Positions 43,295 through 56,900 of a stretch of 64,000 nt of DNA are shown here, piece by piece. Origin of the DNA: Podospora bellae-mahoneyi (taxonomy: Eukaryota > Ascomycota > Sordariomycetes > Sordariales > Podosporaceae); contig NW_026946359.1 in NCBI RefSeq assembly GCF_035222275.1, positions 1,178,001-1,242,000 on the forward strand, given 5' to 3'. The position numbers and the translations under genes are program-made. The notes beneath the pieces are model-generated. The model saw only the letters and a program-made list of their open reading frames with translations. It made no database searches and had not been told where the DNA came from. Position 1 is the first letter of the stretch. Each line of letters starts with the position of its first letter.

Positions 43295-45620
43295 CTAATT
43301 CTTCTGCCTCCTCTTCGCCTCTTCACACACCAAGACCTCTCCTTTTCTCTTTTTCTTGCCTCCAAACTTCAGCTCCCACATCTTTGCCTTCTCGGGCCAG
43401 ATACGTTCAAACAAGGCCTCCACCTCCTCCCACTTCCCAACCTCATGTCCCGGCTTTATCGGTCCCTGATCCCCAAGCCAATCCTTCTCAAGTCTTCCTG
43501 TAGGCCGTTCCACTCCGAGCACCTCGTACAGCGACTCTACAGTCTTAGGAATATAAGGCTCTAGCATCCTCAACACCAAGTATACCAGATTGATCCCCAC
43601 CTCCAAAACAGCCTGCCGCTCACATGTGTCCGTCAACATAACCTTGTTACTGACCAGGTCCAAGAGAGCAATGCCTCCACAAGTTAACTCCAGAGTTGTC
43701 ATCAAGCCACCCCTCAACTCCGAGTTTTTAAGTTGGGTAACGTACTGCACCAGTAGCTTGTGTACACCTCCTTTGAAGCGCTTAATCGTCTGTCCCACAG
43801 ACGAAAGCAGCGGCCCATTGATATGATCGTGGCTGTGAGGCACCACACCGTTGAGGTCCGTGAGGACTTTGTGGACCAGTTTCCCGATCTTACCTACAAA
43901 AAGTTCATTGTGGACCTCGACCAGCCTGTCCCAGGTGAAATCCGTGTCTTCCATGCCCTCAGGGCGGGACTGGAGGAGGAAGAATCGAAAGACATCAGCC
44001 GAGAGGCCAGTTTGCTGAGCATTGTCGCCAAATACCCCCACCCCAAGGGATTTAGAGAATCTGCCGCCCTGGTAGGTGAGAAATCTTGTTGAAGCGATGT
44101 GGCGAGGAGCTGTGTAGGGAGGATCCAAGGGAAGTAGCGTCGCAGGAAACAAGATCCCATGGAAGAAGATGTTGTCTGCGCCGAGAAACTGGGATAGCCG
44201 AACGCCTACATCCGACTTGGGTGTGTCATCACCAGGTTTGTAGAAAGAGCTGTCGTTGTCGTCGTGGCTTTTCATGGCGATGGGTGTCGAAGGCCGCCAC
44301 CACGCCCTCCAGCTTTCCCCTTCCATCCCACTTGCCGTGATGGAAATATATCCGAGCAACGCATCCCACCACGGATAAAAAACTTTCCCGTCGAACCCTG
44401 CCAACCGCCCGGGCACCGGTGTTCCCCAGTCCAGTCCATCCCTTGTTATACATATAGAAGAGTTCCCATTGATTTCTTTCGCGTTTACCAACCAATCCTC
44501 TCCTTGTTCCTTAGCCTGGTTCTCGAGCAACGGGCCATGATTGTCAAGTTTCAAAAACAAGTGCTTGCTCGGCCTTAGTGCTGGCCTTCCCCCGTGGATC
44601 TTACATTTCGGCTCAACCAACTCCGTAATGTCAAAAACCCAGTCACAATCCCCACACTGGTCACCTACCGCCCCCCCAGCCAAAGCTGTCAGCAACTCTG
44701 CATCTCAAGGTGAGCATCTCAAAACAAAAACAAAAAAAAAAAAAAAAAAAAAACGTACCTCTGGCCTCCTCGCAGCCACACTCCGGGCATGTCCCCTCCA
44801 CCAACCGATCAAACACAAACCCTTTACACTGCTCACACCAAAGCTGTTCCGAATCCCTGATCTCAATTAGCCCTTCTCCCCACAACTCTTTGAAGATGTC
44901 GTGTGTGATTTCCGTGTGCCGGTCATTCGTCGTCCGTCCAAAGATGTCGAAGCTGATATTGAACCACTCGTACACGTCTTTGTGGATCTTATGGTACTTG
45001 TCACACAGCTCTTGGGGCGCAACGCCTTCCTCGCGTGCCCTCAGGGAGGTTGTAGTGCCGAACTCGTCCGTTCCTGTCCATTGCAACATTTATCATTAGC
45101 AGTTTGTCAGACGGTCGAGAGGAAAACAGGCAACACAATCAAATCCCCAGATGACATCCCAACCATCAACTCATCTTGGCCTAAAAAAATAAAAATAAAA
45201 AGAAATAAAAATTTTAAAAAAAAGGAACTGAGAAGCAGGCAAGACATTGAAAGAGGAAGATAGAAAACAAGACATCGCCAGTCCCACAGCCAAGCCTGGA
45301 CCAACCGTTCACTCCTCCGGCTTCCCAAACCGAGGAAAAGGGAAAAGATGATACCGTGAAAAAGGAGACCAACCAAAAATAAAGAGAAGATCCCAAAAGC
45401 AAAAACAGATAAGCAAGAACAGAGATAACTCACCCCCCACAAAAAGCACATTCCCCCCCCTCCCCCTCCAAAACCTCGCAAACACATCCGCCGAGAGCAC
45501 CGACCCGATAATATTCCCCAAGTGCGGGACATTGTTCACATAAGGGAGCGCCGAAGTGACCAAAATATTGCGCTCGCCCGGCTTGGGGAGCGGCAACACT
45601 TTCTCCTGTTTGGACACCAT
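43295..45620 (-). CDS. Methionyl-tRNA synthetase (cytosolic type)
   Basis: Seen: exons 45620-45434, 45073-44759 and 44664-43295 give 623 residues. The N-terminus has [18 protein letters not shown] (class I HIGH-type), then [28 protein letters not shown], and a zinc-knuckle region with four CxxC-type pairs (CEQC, CPECGC, CGDC). Later come [24 protein letters not shown] and [14 protein letters not shown] (KMSKS-type). Known: this order is the archaeal/eukaryotic MetRS, which charges both initiator and elongator tRNA-Met. No N-terminal targeting peptide is visible, so it is probably cytosolic. The joins GG+TDEFG and EEARG+DQC restore conserved blocks. Odd: a 22-residue U-tract starts 5 nt after the second 5' splice site, and the KMSKS loop reads RFSKS. 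Confidence 0.9.
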
Positions 45621-46233
45621 TGTCTTTGAAAAGACAAATTGCAATTGGTTCTTGATGAGAAAAAAAAAAACAAAAAAAACAGACGGGATATCAAGTAGTT
45701 GAAGTGGCAGTGGCAGTAGTGATGTAATCTGTTGCCAATGTAGGTAAGTGACAGTTCCTTCGAGCTGGAGATGGGGTTTTATACACACTCATCAACACAT
45801 TGTACCTAGGCAACGCCCTCGAAAGAGAAAAAACCTGCATGACCCATCCCGAAAGTTCCAGACAAGGTCACACACACATACAATCGTGCAAACGCCCTCC
45901 ATTCTCGTTTGATCTTGAACCTCGCATTGTCAAATCATAGAACTTCTTTGATTCGTTTGCTCTACCCCCAAAACACCAATCAACCAGTTTTGCCATCATA
46001 TAGGAGCCTGGGTAGGTACACTTTGATACCCTTTCTTCATCAGAATAGCTACTTCTTATATTCCCACGCTATGTGCAACGCTCAAGCCCATAAACCAACT
46101 GCTCCACGCTTCCTCATTAACACCTCCCGGAGGCCTTCATAACCGCCACAGCATCCAGAAAAGCCTCCTATTCCTCCTCCTTCAACCCCACCAATTTATC
46201 CTCCAACCCCTGTATCTCATATTGAGCTGCAAT
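45621..46233. other. MetRS promoter and amidase 3' flank
   Basis: About 610 nt with A-rich patches at 45660-45680. No gene seen. Confidence 0.55.
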
Positions 46234-48105
46234 CTATTCTAGCTGAAGTCTGCCGACACTGATGGGCTGATACTTGTCCTCTCCCAAGGCGTCTTCCACC
46301 CGCTGCATCACCGCCAGAACCTTTTCTTCTTCCAGTCGGCGACCAATAACCTGCACGCCCACGGGCAGGCCATCCATCTTCTCGGCGTCGTAGTACTTGT
46401 AGGCCCCACGAGCAACACCATTGAGCTTTCTGATGTTGAAGTCTTCTGGGAGGCCGTCAAGTTCGGCTTGGACCTTGGTTACGGGAAGGACGCCGGCTGA
46501 GTAATCGAGCTGGATATAATGTTAGCCAGAGACATGGATAGGACAGCGTTCAAGTAGACTTGCCAAGTTGAACAAAAACGTATACCCACAGCTGCTGAAA
46601 GCATCCTTCATCGCATTCAGGGGCAGCGCAGGCGTTGCATTCGGAACCGAAACAATGACATCCAAACCCTGCTGATTCCACCACTCAAACCACTTGGCTC
46701 TGTACTCCTCTCTCCGAGCAACCAGCTTCCAGTTCTCAAAAGCCGACTGTGCTCTCCAATTCTCAACCAACCCAGCCCAAACCTGATCTCTCCTGACATA
46801 CTTCACCCAAAGGTAATAGAACCATCTAAACGGGTTCCACCAACTCGCCAATGATTTGATCTGAGCAGCTCCAGTATCCAGCCACTCCCCAGGTCGCCTA
46901 AAAGAGTCAAACATCTGCCCGCCATCCGCATTCAACACCAGTGAGGCAATCTTCAACCCTTCATACAGATCCGGCGGCGCGTGCTCCCCCTCCAACTCAA
47001 CAATCTCGTGCCCCTGCGCCTTCAACGCATTCACAACCATCTCCAACGCCCTCCGACAGGCAGGACTCGGATCAACAACCCCATCCGTCCACATCACCCC
47101 AACCTTCAACTTCTCCTTCTGCTCAAACCCCTTCTCCATGTCCCCCCTCCACGCAAGAGGGTGAACAGTCCCATCATACCTCCACGGCCCAAATTTAATC
47201 ACCTCCCTAGTAAAATACCTCAAATCCCCCAAAGTCCTCGCCATAGGACTGTACACACTCGGCACCCCCTCCTGCCCAGGCATACTAGTCTTGATTCCCG
47301 CCTTAGGCCACCTCCCAGTCGAGCACCTCAACGCATAACAACCCGCCCAATGCGCCGGCAACCTCACGCTCCCCGCCACATCGCTCCCAACCCCAATCCT
47401 ACTCCCCCCCATAGCCAACAGCGCGCTCTCACCCCCCGTACTCCCCCCGGGACTATACCCTTTTTTAAACGGATTTTCCGCCCTCCCCCAAACATCATTC
47501 CCGCTCTCAAAACTCAACAACGTAATCGGACAATTCGTCTTGACATGCGGCACAGCCCCCATATCCTTCAGCATCCTCACCATCGCCCCATCTTTGCCAT
47601 CGTCGTTCCCCACAAACGAGCTGTACCCCACCGTCGTGTCATACCCCCCAACAATGATCGTATCCTTCAGCGACACCGGAATACCCGCCAACGACCCCTC
47701 TAGGTTCGGGAGCGGGTTCCCTCCCTTGTCTACTTCTGTTTTGGTACGTGCAGCGTTGATCCACTGCTCCGCTGAAGAAAACAAAATCTCCGTTAGGCAG
47801 TTGGTCTGAGAGTGCGCCCTTAGCGCAAGCTTTCCATACGCGCGGAGGATGCTCAGCGGATGGGTGGTGCCGTTTTGGACATTGGCGACCAGTGAATCGA
47901 TCGGCGCGGAAAATATCTCCTTTTCGTCTGGGGTGACGGGTGATTTGTACTCTGCTGGGAGGGCGTCGATCCGTTGTTGGCGTTGGGCTTGCTTGAACTT
48001 GCTAATGGGGAGGTTGTTAATTCGAATTGTCAGAGGGTAGAGTTGGGAAGAAGGGAAAGAAGTTTACCAGTCCCGTTTGTGCTGAAAGTACTCGCTTAGA
48101 AACAT
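46234..48105 (-). CDS. Amidase-signature hydrolase (acetamidase/fatty-acid-amide type)
   Basis: Seen: exons 48105-48068, 48001-46564 and 46509-46234 give 583 residues. The amidase-signature triad is in place: K125 (SLKDT), S200 (GGSTGGES) and S224 (GSDVAGSVR). The spacing of 75 and 24 residues equals that of the family's classic enzyme. The C-terminus has FNLLDYSAGVLPVT and GLPVGVQVIGRRLEEE. Known: these enzymes hydrolyse amides by a Ser-cisSer-Lys mechanism. Fungal members include acetamidases and fatty-acid amide hydrolases; the substrate cannot be read from sequence. The second intron (46563-46510) starts with GC (GCAAGT) rather than GT. Only that donor keeps the NLLDYSAG frame. Coding sense strand turns from C-rich to G-rich after the first ~300 nt. 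Confidence 0.9.
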
Positions 48106-48862
48106 GCTGGCGGTGGTGGTGTTGGAACCTTGATGAAGTTATACTCTGATGATGCTATACGTGTGGTGATAAGCCTGATGGATTAGCTGTGACGAACGAT
48201 AGATGGTCCAATCGACTACAATGCTCCAAGACAAAAGAAGAACCTGAAAAGTAAAGCAAACTCAAAACAAAGAGTGATGAAAAGAGAAATTTATGTTCAA
48301 GAAGACTGCAGGAGAGACATGGGGAAGAGCAGGTGACCTGGGAAGTAGCTGCCGTGTAAGTGATAAGATAGATAACCGCTCGGCTGACGGATACCATTGG
48401 TGCGGAGTAAGGATCGGATTCCCCCTCACTCCCCCGCTGCCTGACCCCAACAAAGGACGGAAGTTGCTGGGTTGCTTGACCCGTAGGAAACCGCCCATCG
48501 TTAACCTTTAGAACAAACAATTCAGGTACAGTATAGTTTGATACATTATATCGGACCAGCGGACCTAGATGTGCCCTTCCAATCAGCAAGCCAGATCAAA
48601 CTCGCATACCTACAACTCTAGCAGTTACATAAACATGTACCCCGTTGTCGACAACGTGTGAGGAAAAGAAAAGGATCTAACACCACCAAATGCAGACCAG
48701 CATGGCTGGGTCCATTAACTCCGAACAGATGGGGAGCCCAAAACCATTCCATAACAAAACTTGACCATCAATATCGCTTGCTTTTTTTAACCCGCAGTCC
48801 CAACGCCTACCCCAATCATAACAAACAAACTACGCGGTTCGCCGGCGATGTTCCGGGACCAC
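48106..48862. other. Promoter of amidase and 3' flank of CAC2
   Basis: About 760 nt. No gene supported. Confidence 0.55.
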
Positions 48863-51292
48863 CTAAGCCCTCGATCCTTCGCTGCCAGCACCGTTGTTTG
48901 ACTCTGTCGATGAGCCCACCAGTGTAGGCGCAATACGCCTTCGCTTATTCTGGTTGCCCAACGAGTCATCTGTCTCCGCTTCATTGGTATCCCGCTTGGT
49001 GCCTGTCGGCGGCGGGACAAACGAGCTTCGGGGTGTTTCTGGGGGAGTGGTGATGGGAACTCCCGTCACCTTGCCAGAGTTCACCGCTGTCAGGCTGGGA
49101 ACCTGACCAGCTATTAGCGGCGGGTTGTTCAACACCCCAGTCTGAGCACCAGACGTCTGAGTAATCACTGAAGACGCCGAGTTGGACCTTGCTGGTGACC
49201 CCGGCCTTGGGTTGACAAAAGATGCGGCTGGTGGTGGAGATGGGGCTGTAAACGAGCTGGAAGAGTCGCGATGGCGATGCTGGGAGCCGTTTGGAAAAGG
49301 GGAAGGAGGTGCCAGCACCGAAGTGGGGGTTGGTACAGGCGTATTTTGGTTCGAGACAGCAGTGCCTTGGGGTTTTGGAGGACCGAGTTCGCCCGTGTAC
49401 ACAGTACCAAGCTCACCCGGCAGGAACGACAATGTAGAGCAGAATCCATCCGAAGACGAGATCAGCAGCGTCAAACCATCACTTGACCTGGAAAAAATGT
49501 TAGTCTGAAACCATCTTGTTGACGCTTCCGGATGAACATACCAAGTCAAATCAGTAAATGTGGCGCAATGAAGGTTGCTCACGATACAGATCGGGGTGTG
49601 TTGTTGAGTATCGTACAACAGCACCGAATCCTGGGTAGCCACCGCATATATCATTCGATACGGCAATGCAAAGGCAGGCTTGGGTCCTGGTGTTTGCACG
49701 CCTGTCTCCAAACTCAGCACCCTGGAGTTGGACGTGACTGTTTCAACCAATGACGGCGGCGGAGGCGGCTCCATCTGTGAGGGTGCTGGGGAAGGTTTCG
49801 TGACAGCCTCGGGCAACGGCGGGATGGCATCTTCAGAAGAAGATGTGTCGATAGTAATATGCTTGGTAACAGGAGGTGACTGCCTCAGCGTATACACGAC
49901 TGGTGAACATCTGACTGCGACAGATGGCTTTTTGTGCCCTGGTAGATGTGCAATGGGAGGTTTGTTGATGCCTCCTCTGGTGTAAATGTACACGGTATTT
50001 GTCACCTCGAACGTGGGTTTCTGGCCCTCAACTTGGTGCTGGGTCTGATATTGCCCAGCAGGGGTGAGAAGAAGACTTCCGTCGGGAGTAAAAGTAAGTC
50101 GCCTGAAGAAGGAAGTCAGAGTCTCGTTTGCGTAGAGACTCGCGTTCTTCATCCCTAAGCTTGCACCATGCATGTGCGGCTTTGGCGAAGCCTCTATCGG
50201 CATCACTGCCGGCAACGGCATCGACGGCGCTGGTGAGACCGAGCGTCTCGAAGAGAACGATGACCTCCGGCTGTGACTAACAACACTTGGGGGGTTCATC
50301 GGGAGAGCCATTGAGGTGGGGGTCCCTGGAGCGGATGGAACAGGAGAGCCAATCGCCACTCCTGGCACATTGTCAAGAACTGACCGATACCCCAATTCAG
50401 GAGGGGCGGGACTGTGGGAAGAGATCCGCCGCGCCGGAAGATCAGCTTTGACGTGGCTTGCAATTTTTGATGGCTCTTTATCGTTGCAGCCTAGAGTATA
50501 CTGCCCGTCCTTGGTCTTCAGCGAGTAAATATGCACGGCACGATCCGAGGATTGCGTGGCGATATACTCGTTCAACGGGTCCCATGCAACACCCTGGACA
50601 TAGTGGCTATGTTCGGCAATTTGTCGAACCAGCGTGCCTAGGAAAACATTAGCAAGGCGTGCACTTGAAAGCTCCTGAAGCACTACGCACCTGTTGCAGC
50701 GTTGTAGATTCGGGCAACGTTATCCATACTGCCGATAATGAAGTAGGATGCATCCGGTGCCCAAGCCAAATCGAAAATCTCCGTCCCAGAAGACCTGCAC
50801 ATGTGTTTTCTCCGCCAAAACTCTTTGGCTTCGGGGTCCGCCTCCTCTCCAAAGCCAGCGGATCGGGAGTCGGAAGGGACCCATAGGATCACATTACCAT
50901 CGTCACCAGCAGATGCGAGGATGTCGCCTGAAGAACCGAATAGGTTAGCATAGAATACACAACATCGAACGGAATACTGGAGGAAGGAGATTCCGGCTTA
51001 CCTTTCGGAGCCCACCGTACCACATTCACGGCTTGTGTATGTGTTGAAAGAGTGGCTAGATATTCCACCTTGCGGTCTTCGCCATCATCTTCGATCTTCC
51101 AGAGCTACCCATGTGCAAAGTCAGCACTTAGACCCTTGAAGAGCAAGCAGGTATGGGATAACCTACTCGGACCTTGTTGTCTCCAGCACCAGTAGCCAGT
51201 CGACCACCACCATTGGGCTGGAAATGTGCAGAGTATATAGGATATGGGTTGACATCAACATGCCAGTTGATGATGAGTGGTTGGGCCTTCAT
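48863..51292 (-). CDS. cac2: CAF-1 subunit Cac2 (p60), WD40 histone chaperone
   Basis: Seen: five exons (51292-51167, 51104-51002, 50927-50691, 50637-49542, 49487-48863) give 728 residues. WD-type repeats are visible: [125 protein letters not shown], and HCATFTDLTWSSDGLTLLISSSDGF. A Ser/Pro-rich tail follows, with basic KRRRIAPTL near the end. Known: this matches CAF-1 p60/Cac2, which with the large and p48-type subunits deposits H3-H4 on newly replicated DNA through PCNA. All four introns have good donors and keep WD motifs whole. The Pro/Ser insert between repeats 4 and 5 is long. It diverges from the ABC transporter gene. Confidence 0.9.
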
Positions 51293-53991
51293 TTTTGTGG
51301 TCGACAGAGCTCTGCAGTTATGCTGTAGCTGGATTGGATGGATGGGCGTTTGCTGGCGTCCAATCCGCAGCTGTGACTTTCTGCTGGTGTGCACGACTTC
51401 TCGGTAGAGCTGGAAAGATGATGGTAGAGGACGGGCAGGTGTGGATCGTGGATCGTGTGGATCGTGGTCTGGGACGAAGGGAGAGATGAACCAATTCGAA
51501 ATTTGCAGTAGAGGTGGAAGGGGAATCGTGAGATCGCCGGCTGGTCCAAGATGAATGTTGGTGGATTGGCGGAAGCGAAGGCACGGTCGGTGTCTGCGGC
51601 CGGAAGCTCGTGCGACTCAAGGCGACATGGATTTCTGATGCAGCTTCCAGTCCTGCACATTTGTCACTGACAAGACGGCTGCACTTTAGACAAACGCTAG
51701 TCAAAGCAGTTCAAACGGCCATTGTTGTGGATAATAAAGCGCGGGCTTGCTTTCCTACTTGTCAATTGGAATTGGAAGAAAGGGAAATCCGGCCACCGGC
51801 TTACAAGATGTCTGGGAAACAGGAAAAGCTGCCAACGCCTTGTCTTGAGAGCTGCTGACGCCTTTTCCATAGAAGCCAAGCACCACGCTTCCACTGAAAG
51901 TCGCGTTTTGGCGTCACGGGCTCGCCAATCAAGAGAACGAGTTACGGGACTGCATTAGCCGCATTGTCCACCATCGCCAAGCCAATTATTCTAAAGACAC
52001 CTGGGCGTTGATGAATCAATGATTAGACGATAAGCCTGGCGATTAGATATGGCGGGGTCATGAGCTTGATCTACTCCGCTCCTGCTGAACTTGAGAAGTG
52101 AGATATCCCCAGGAGCCTTTCAGGGGCTAGTCACTCACTCCAATCAAACATGCTTGCTTGTGTCGGTCTTTAGCACTTGCTCCCAGTCATAGCCAGGAAG
52201 GCTATGTCTGATCAGCTATTACTTTGACTCTTCAAGCTCATAATTTCGAGAAAATCAATTTGATGACTCAGTAGCTTCTTACTCACATGTTATTCCTCGC
52301 CGCCCGCTTGCCAGGAAGTCATCCTACTGCGTATACAGCCTCCCCACGAAGGTCAATACGTGACGAGAAAATGGCGGCAATAAGCTTCATGCAAGATATG
52401 CGTACAGTTACTGTGCAACACACCATAGATACCTACCAGGACGATGGATGGCGATGTCTTGGTCCGCTCTTCTGCGCTGCGAATTAAGGCTCATGTACCC
52501 GGGGGGCGCGGTGGAGAGGTGATTACGTGCAGGTCTCATTCTTGAGCCGGACAAGATATGGGAATGCAAACTTCAGACTCGGCAGTTGGTAAGTTCCTAC
52601 TGCTTGGGTCATGAACTGGCGGAGGGAGCATATATCGCGCCATTCTCATTGCTCCTGGAAGAGCTGCAGAAGAACGGGATGAAGTGATGTTGAAAATAAG
52701 CAGCTGCCAAGAACAGAAGTCCACCCGTTCAAGCGCCAAGACGGGTGTCACTCATAAGGCGGGGAGGTACATCTCGTTAGGCATCTCACTTCATCAATGA
52801 GACACCTGCTTTCAGTTCTCATCGTTCGCAACAATGATGATTAAGATAGCAGCTCAAAGACTTGATCAGTCTTCAGATAGTGTGGCAATCAATCCTAACG
52901 TCTGCCTCATGATATATGCTTCGAGTCTGCCTTGAGCAATACACCTACCGCCCTCGCATATTGCGTATCCCTCGCATTATGAAGATGCAGTTCGATACCA
53001 CGGTGGACGATCCCTTCTGGGAAATCCCGGTAGATCCTTTTGCTGTAACTTGAAGCTCCACGGTGCGGGTGCTTGATATTCTCAACGAGTCACACCGCCT
53101 CTCAGAAAAATCCACTAAACTAAACAAGATCTGATAAGAGTTCTCTACAGGCTGGACAGGAGCTAGATCAGTCGAAAGAGCATGCAATCACGATTAACCT
53201 CCAACTTTTCGCCAGTGTGCTATAGTTACACGGGAATATGGCAAACTGCACTATTATTCATATCCCGTCCCCAATGTGGCTAACCCCGCAGCTCCAGGGC
53301 TTTTGAAGGCCCCTGTGGCAGCCCTGTTGTTCTATCGCGGCTGTATACCACCTTCTCAACTCTGCCTAGAAACTTGCATGCAGGGTGCCGTTCACGATCC
53401 CAGACCCTCACCAACCCCCCAGCATTGGTAAATCGACGATGCATCTGGCTGTATGTATCTGCACCGCATGACTCAACGGTTCCGTGCAACCGCACACTCC
53501 ATAACCCGAGAAGCTTGTGCTAGACGTATCTTGCTACGAATACAACGGAAGGGTGGCATCGACTACCCTACCTTCCCAATGACTAGAGTCGGAGTGGACG
53601 GAAGTTGATGAACACGATAATTTGTAAGTTGGGACTCATCTGATACTGTTGGTCTCACTACCGTTATCCGTATATCTCAATCGCTCCTCTCCCTGTTCTC
53701 AGTCGCTCCTTCCCTCCTTCCTGAGGTGCCGTGTTCCCCGTCACGTTGTGTTATCAGTTCTTAATTCCGCTTTTGGTTCTCCGCCGCCAACTGGGGCTTT
53801 GTAAAAATTTCACCAACACTATCCTCCTCCAACACCTGCGGTAAGATTGTGGCGGAACGCGGAACCCACTCCATCAACTACGAACCATAAACAAAACACC
53901 CGGGACGGACGTCTTACAAGTACCTCCTGATTATCGATTTGGCTACAATATCTTCAACTCACTGGTTGGCCGACCAGCACTGCAGTCTACC
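51293..53991. promoter_or_regulatory. Long 2.7-kb divergent region between CAC2 and the ABC transporter
   Basis: No gene is supported on either strand; open frames are short (60-125 codons) and lack family features. It is the longest gene-free stretch here and may hold non-coding RNAs, leaders or an unrecognised remnant. It is AT-moderate with no clear direct or inverted terminal repeats. Confidence 0.45.
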
Positions 53992-56900
53992 ATGGGATCT
54001 GGCGATTCCATGCTAGTCACGGTTGCCACGAGCCTCGCATTCATCGGTCTATGTTCTCTCCCAGCCGTTTCTAGCGTTCTGCTGCGGTCACGCAGCCAAG
54101 ATGGGGACCGGGACACGTACGAGGACGCCGATGGCAAGGCGGCACCCGAGTCTGTGAAGGCTTTCTCAACAAAGTTGTCAAAGACATGCATCTTGATCTT
54201 CGCGAATTCGGGATTTGCGATTTCACTTGCGACTGCTCTGTTGTTCACACACTCCAGTGGGATCCAGCTTCAGCAATGGCTGAGCACAGTATCGTGGGTG
54301 AGTTATGGCGTGAAAAGGCCATAAAGCTGGTGTCTCAGTTCGGTAGTGTTAATGATACATGGCAGGGTGCGTTACTGTTCCAGTCGGTTGCTATCACTTG
54401 GAGCAGAAGCTCCGTGCAAGCCTACGATCTTGGAATCTACAGTTTTCTGTCCTCTTTCACCTTAGCTGGCGCCCTGATCATTCAGGGTACCAAGTCAGCC
54501 GAGTCTCTTCTCCAGGACAATAGAACCCTTTTTGTCCTTTGCGTAGTGGAGCTTGGTCTGGCTATATGCCTCTCGGTGGCCAGCGTCTCACTCCCAAGGA
54601 GACCGGACGTACTTTATGAGGGAGAACCAGTTGACCGGTTGTACAGTACCACAGCATTGGGCCGTTACACTTTCTCATGGCCGACAGCTCTTCTCACTCT
54701 CGCCTCGACTCAGAAGAACCTTGATATGACTGATCTCCCACGTCCCGATCATCACACCCGCGCCGCCTCTATATCCGAAGCATGGAAGAAACAGAACTCC
54801 AGCCGCCCGCTCTGGCTATCGATGCTCCTGGCTCACAAAACAGTCCTCGCCGTTCAGTGGTTTCTTGCCCTTTGTACGTCGGTCCTGAATTTTGCGCCAC
54901 AATGGGTCATCCTTCAGCTTCTTCGAACGCTAGAGGATCGACAGCCCGGTACTAGCAGTGGAATGGATGCCTGGGCTTGGGTGTTCTGGCTCGGAATCTC
55001 TATTGTCGTTGGGTCGTGGCTTGAATCATGGCTCTTCTGGATGTCCTTTGCAGACCTGGCAATCCCCGTTCGTGCTCAACTCGGCGCTCTTGTTTTTGAA
55101 AAGTCCGTCCGCAAGAAAGACATCAAAGGAGTTTCCAAGTCGAAGGAAACGCCAACTGAGCCTTCGGAAGAGACCGAACCAGACGGTACCAAGCCGACCA
55201 AGCTTGATGATGCGGATGAGCTTAAGCAGGGCAAGCAGAGCACTGTAAATCTGATTGGAGTTGATGCCAGGAGAGTTGGTGACTTTGCTGCCTTTCAGTA
55301 CATGTTCCCAGGCAGCCTGTTCAAGCTTGTCGTATCAATCAGCTTCCTCATCAGTCTTCTGGGCTGGAGGGCGCTTTTTGCAGGTTTATCAGCAATGCTT
55401 GCCATCATGCCTGTCAATATCTATTTCAGCAAGAGGTATGCGGCCGCTCAGGACAGGCTGATGAAGACCAGAGACAAGAAGATGGAGGTGGTCACCGAGG
55501 CGCTCCAAGGAATCCGCCAAATCAAGTTCTCGGCCCTCGAACCTGACTGGGAGAACAAGATTGGAACTGTACGAGAGCGAGAGCTTAGTGCCGTTTGGGA
55601 CGTCTTTGTGACAGACACAATGTTGTTGGCATGCTGGATTACCAGCCCGATTCTCTTATCTGCTATTTCATTGGCAGTCTATGCTTACATCAACGGTTCG
55701 CTCACTCCGTCGGTTGCTTTTGTGAGTCTCGGTGTCTTCAAGGCCCTCGAGGTCACTTTATCCGTCATCCCAGAACTCACCACCGACCTTTTGGACGCAT
55801 GGGTCTCGATCAAGCGTCTGGAAGAATATCTCAATTCTGCAGAGGTCTCCAAGATTTCCAAAGACGGCGAGGAAGTGAAGTTCGACAGGGCCTCTATCGC
55901 CTGGCCAGCAGATGACAGGACAGAGGAGGATGACCGGTTTGTTCTTCGCGATATCAGTGTCAATTTTCCGAGAGGAGAGCTCTCTGTCATATCCGGAAAA
56001 ACTGGCACGGGAAAAAGCTTGATGCTGGCGGCAATCTTGGGCGAGGTGGATGTCTTGGGCGGTACTCTCTATGTTCCACGAGCTCCTCCGCTGGCAGTAC
56101 GTCACGATAACAAGGCTAACAAGAGCAACTGGATCATCCCTGAGGCCATAGCCTACGTCGCCCAGATACCTTGGATCGAGAATGCCAGCATCAAGGACAA
56201 CATTCTTTTCGGGTTGCCGTTCGATGAGGACCGCTACAAGAAGACGGTAGAGGTATGTGCTCTCAAGAAGGATCTCGAAATGCTTTCGGACGGCGAAAAC
56301 ACCGAAATCGGAGCCAACGGCATCAATCTCAGCGGTGGTCAGAAGTGGCGCATTACGCTCGCTCGCGCCATCTACTCCCGTGCTGGTATCCTCGTTCTGG
56401 ACGACATCTTCAGTGCAGTTGACGCACACGTTGGCCGACACATCTTTGAAAAGTGTCTCAACGGGGAGCTGGCAACCGGTCGTACACGAATTCTGGTTAC
56501 GCATCACGTTGCCCTATGCGAGCCGAAGACAAAGTATCTGGTAGAGCTCGGAGATGGCGGAGTGTTGAATGCCGGTTTAGTATCAGAGCTCAGGCAGGGC
56601 GGTACGCTGCAAAGGATTAAGACTCACGAGCAGAGCTCCGAAGAGATTGAGGCCGACGAATCTGTGACAGCTGTCAATTCTGACGGGTCAACAGATGACC
56701 ATGGCAACGAGGATGAAGGAAATACGTTGCAGAAGGTCATGTCCAAAAAGTCTGCCCGAAAGTTCGTCGAGGAAGAGAGTCGTGAGAAAGGAGCTGTCAA
56801 GACACGGGTTTACTCGGCTTACCTCAACGCCAGTGGCGGATGGATATATTGGACCGTTGCGGCTCTCGTCTTCTCGCTCACGCAGGGCTTTACCATCGGT

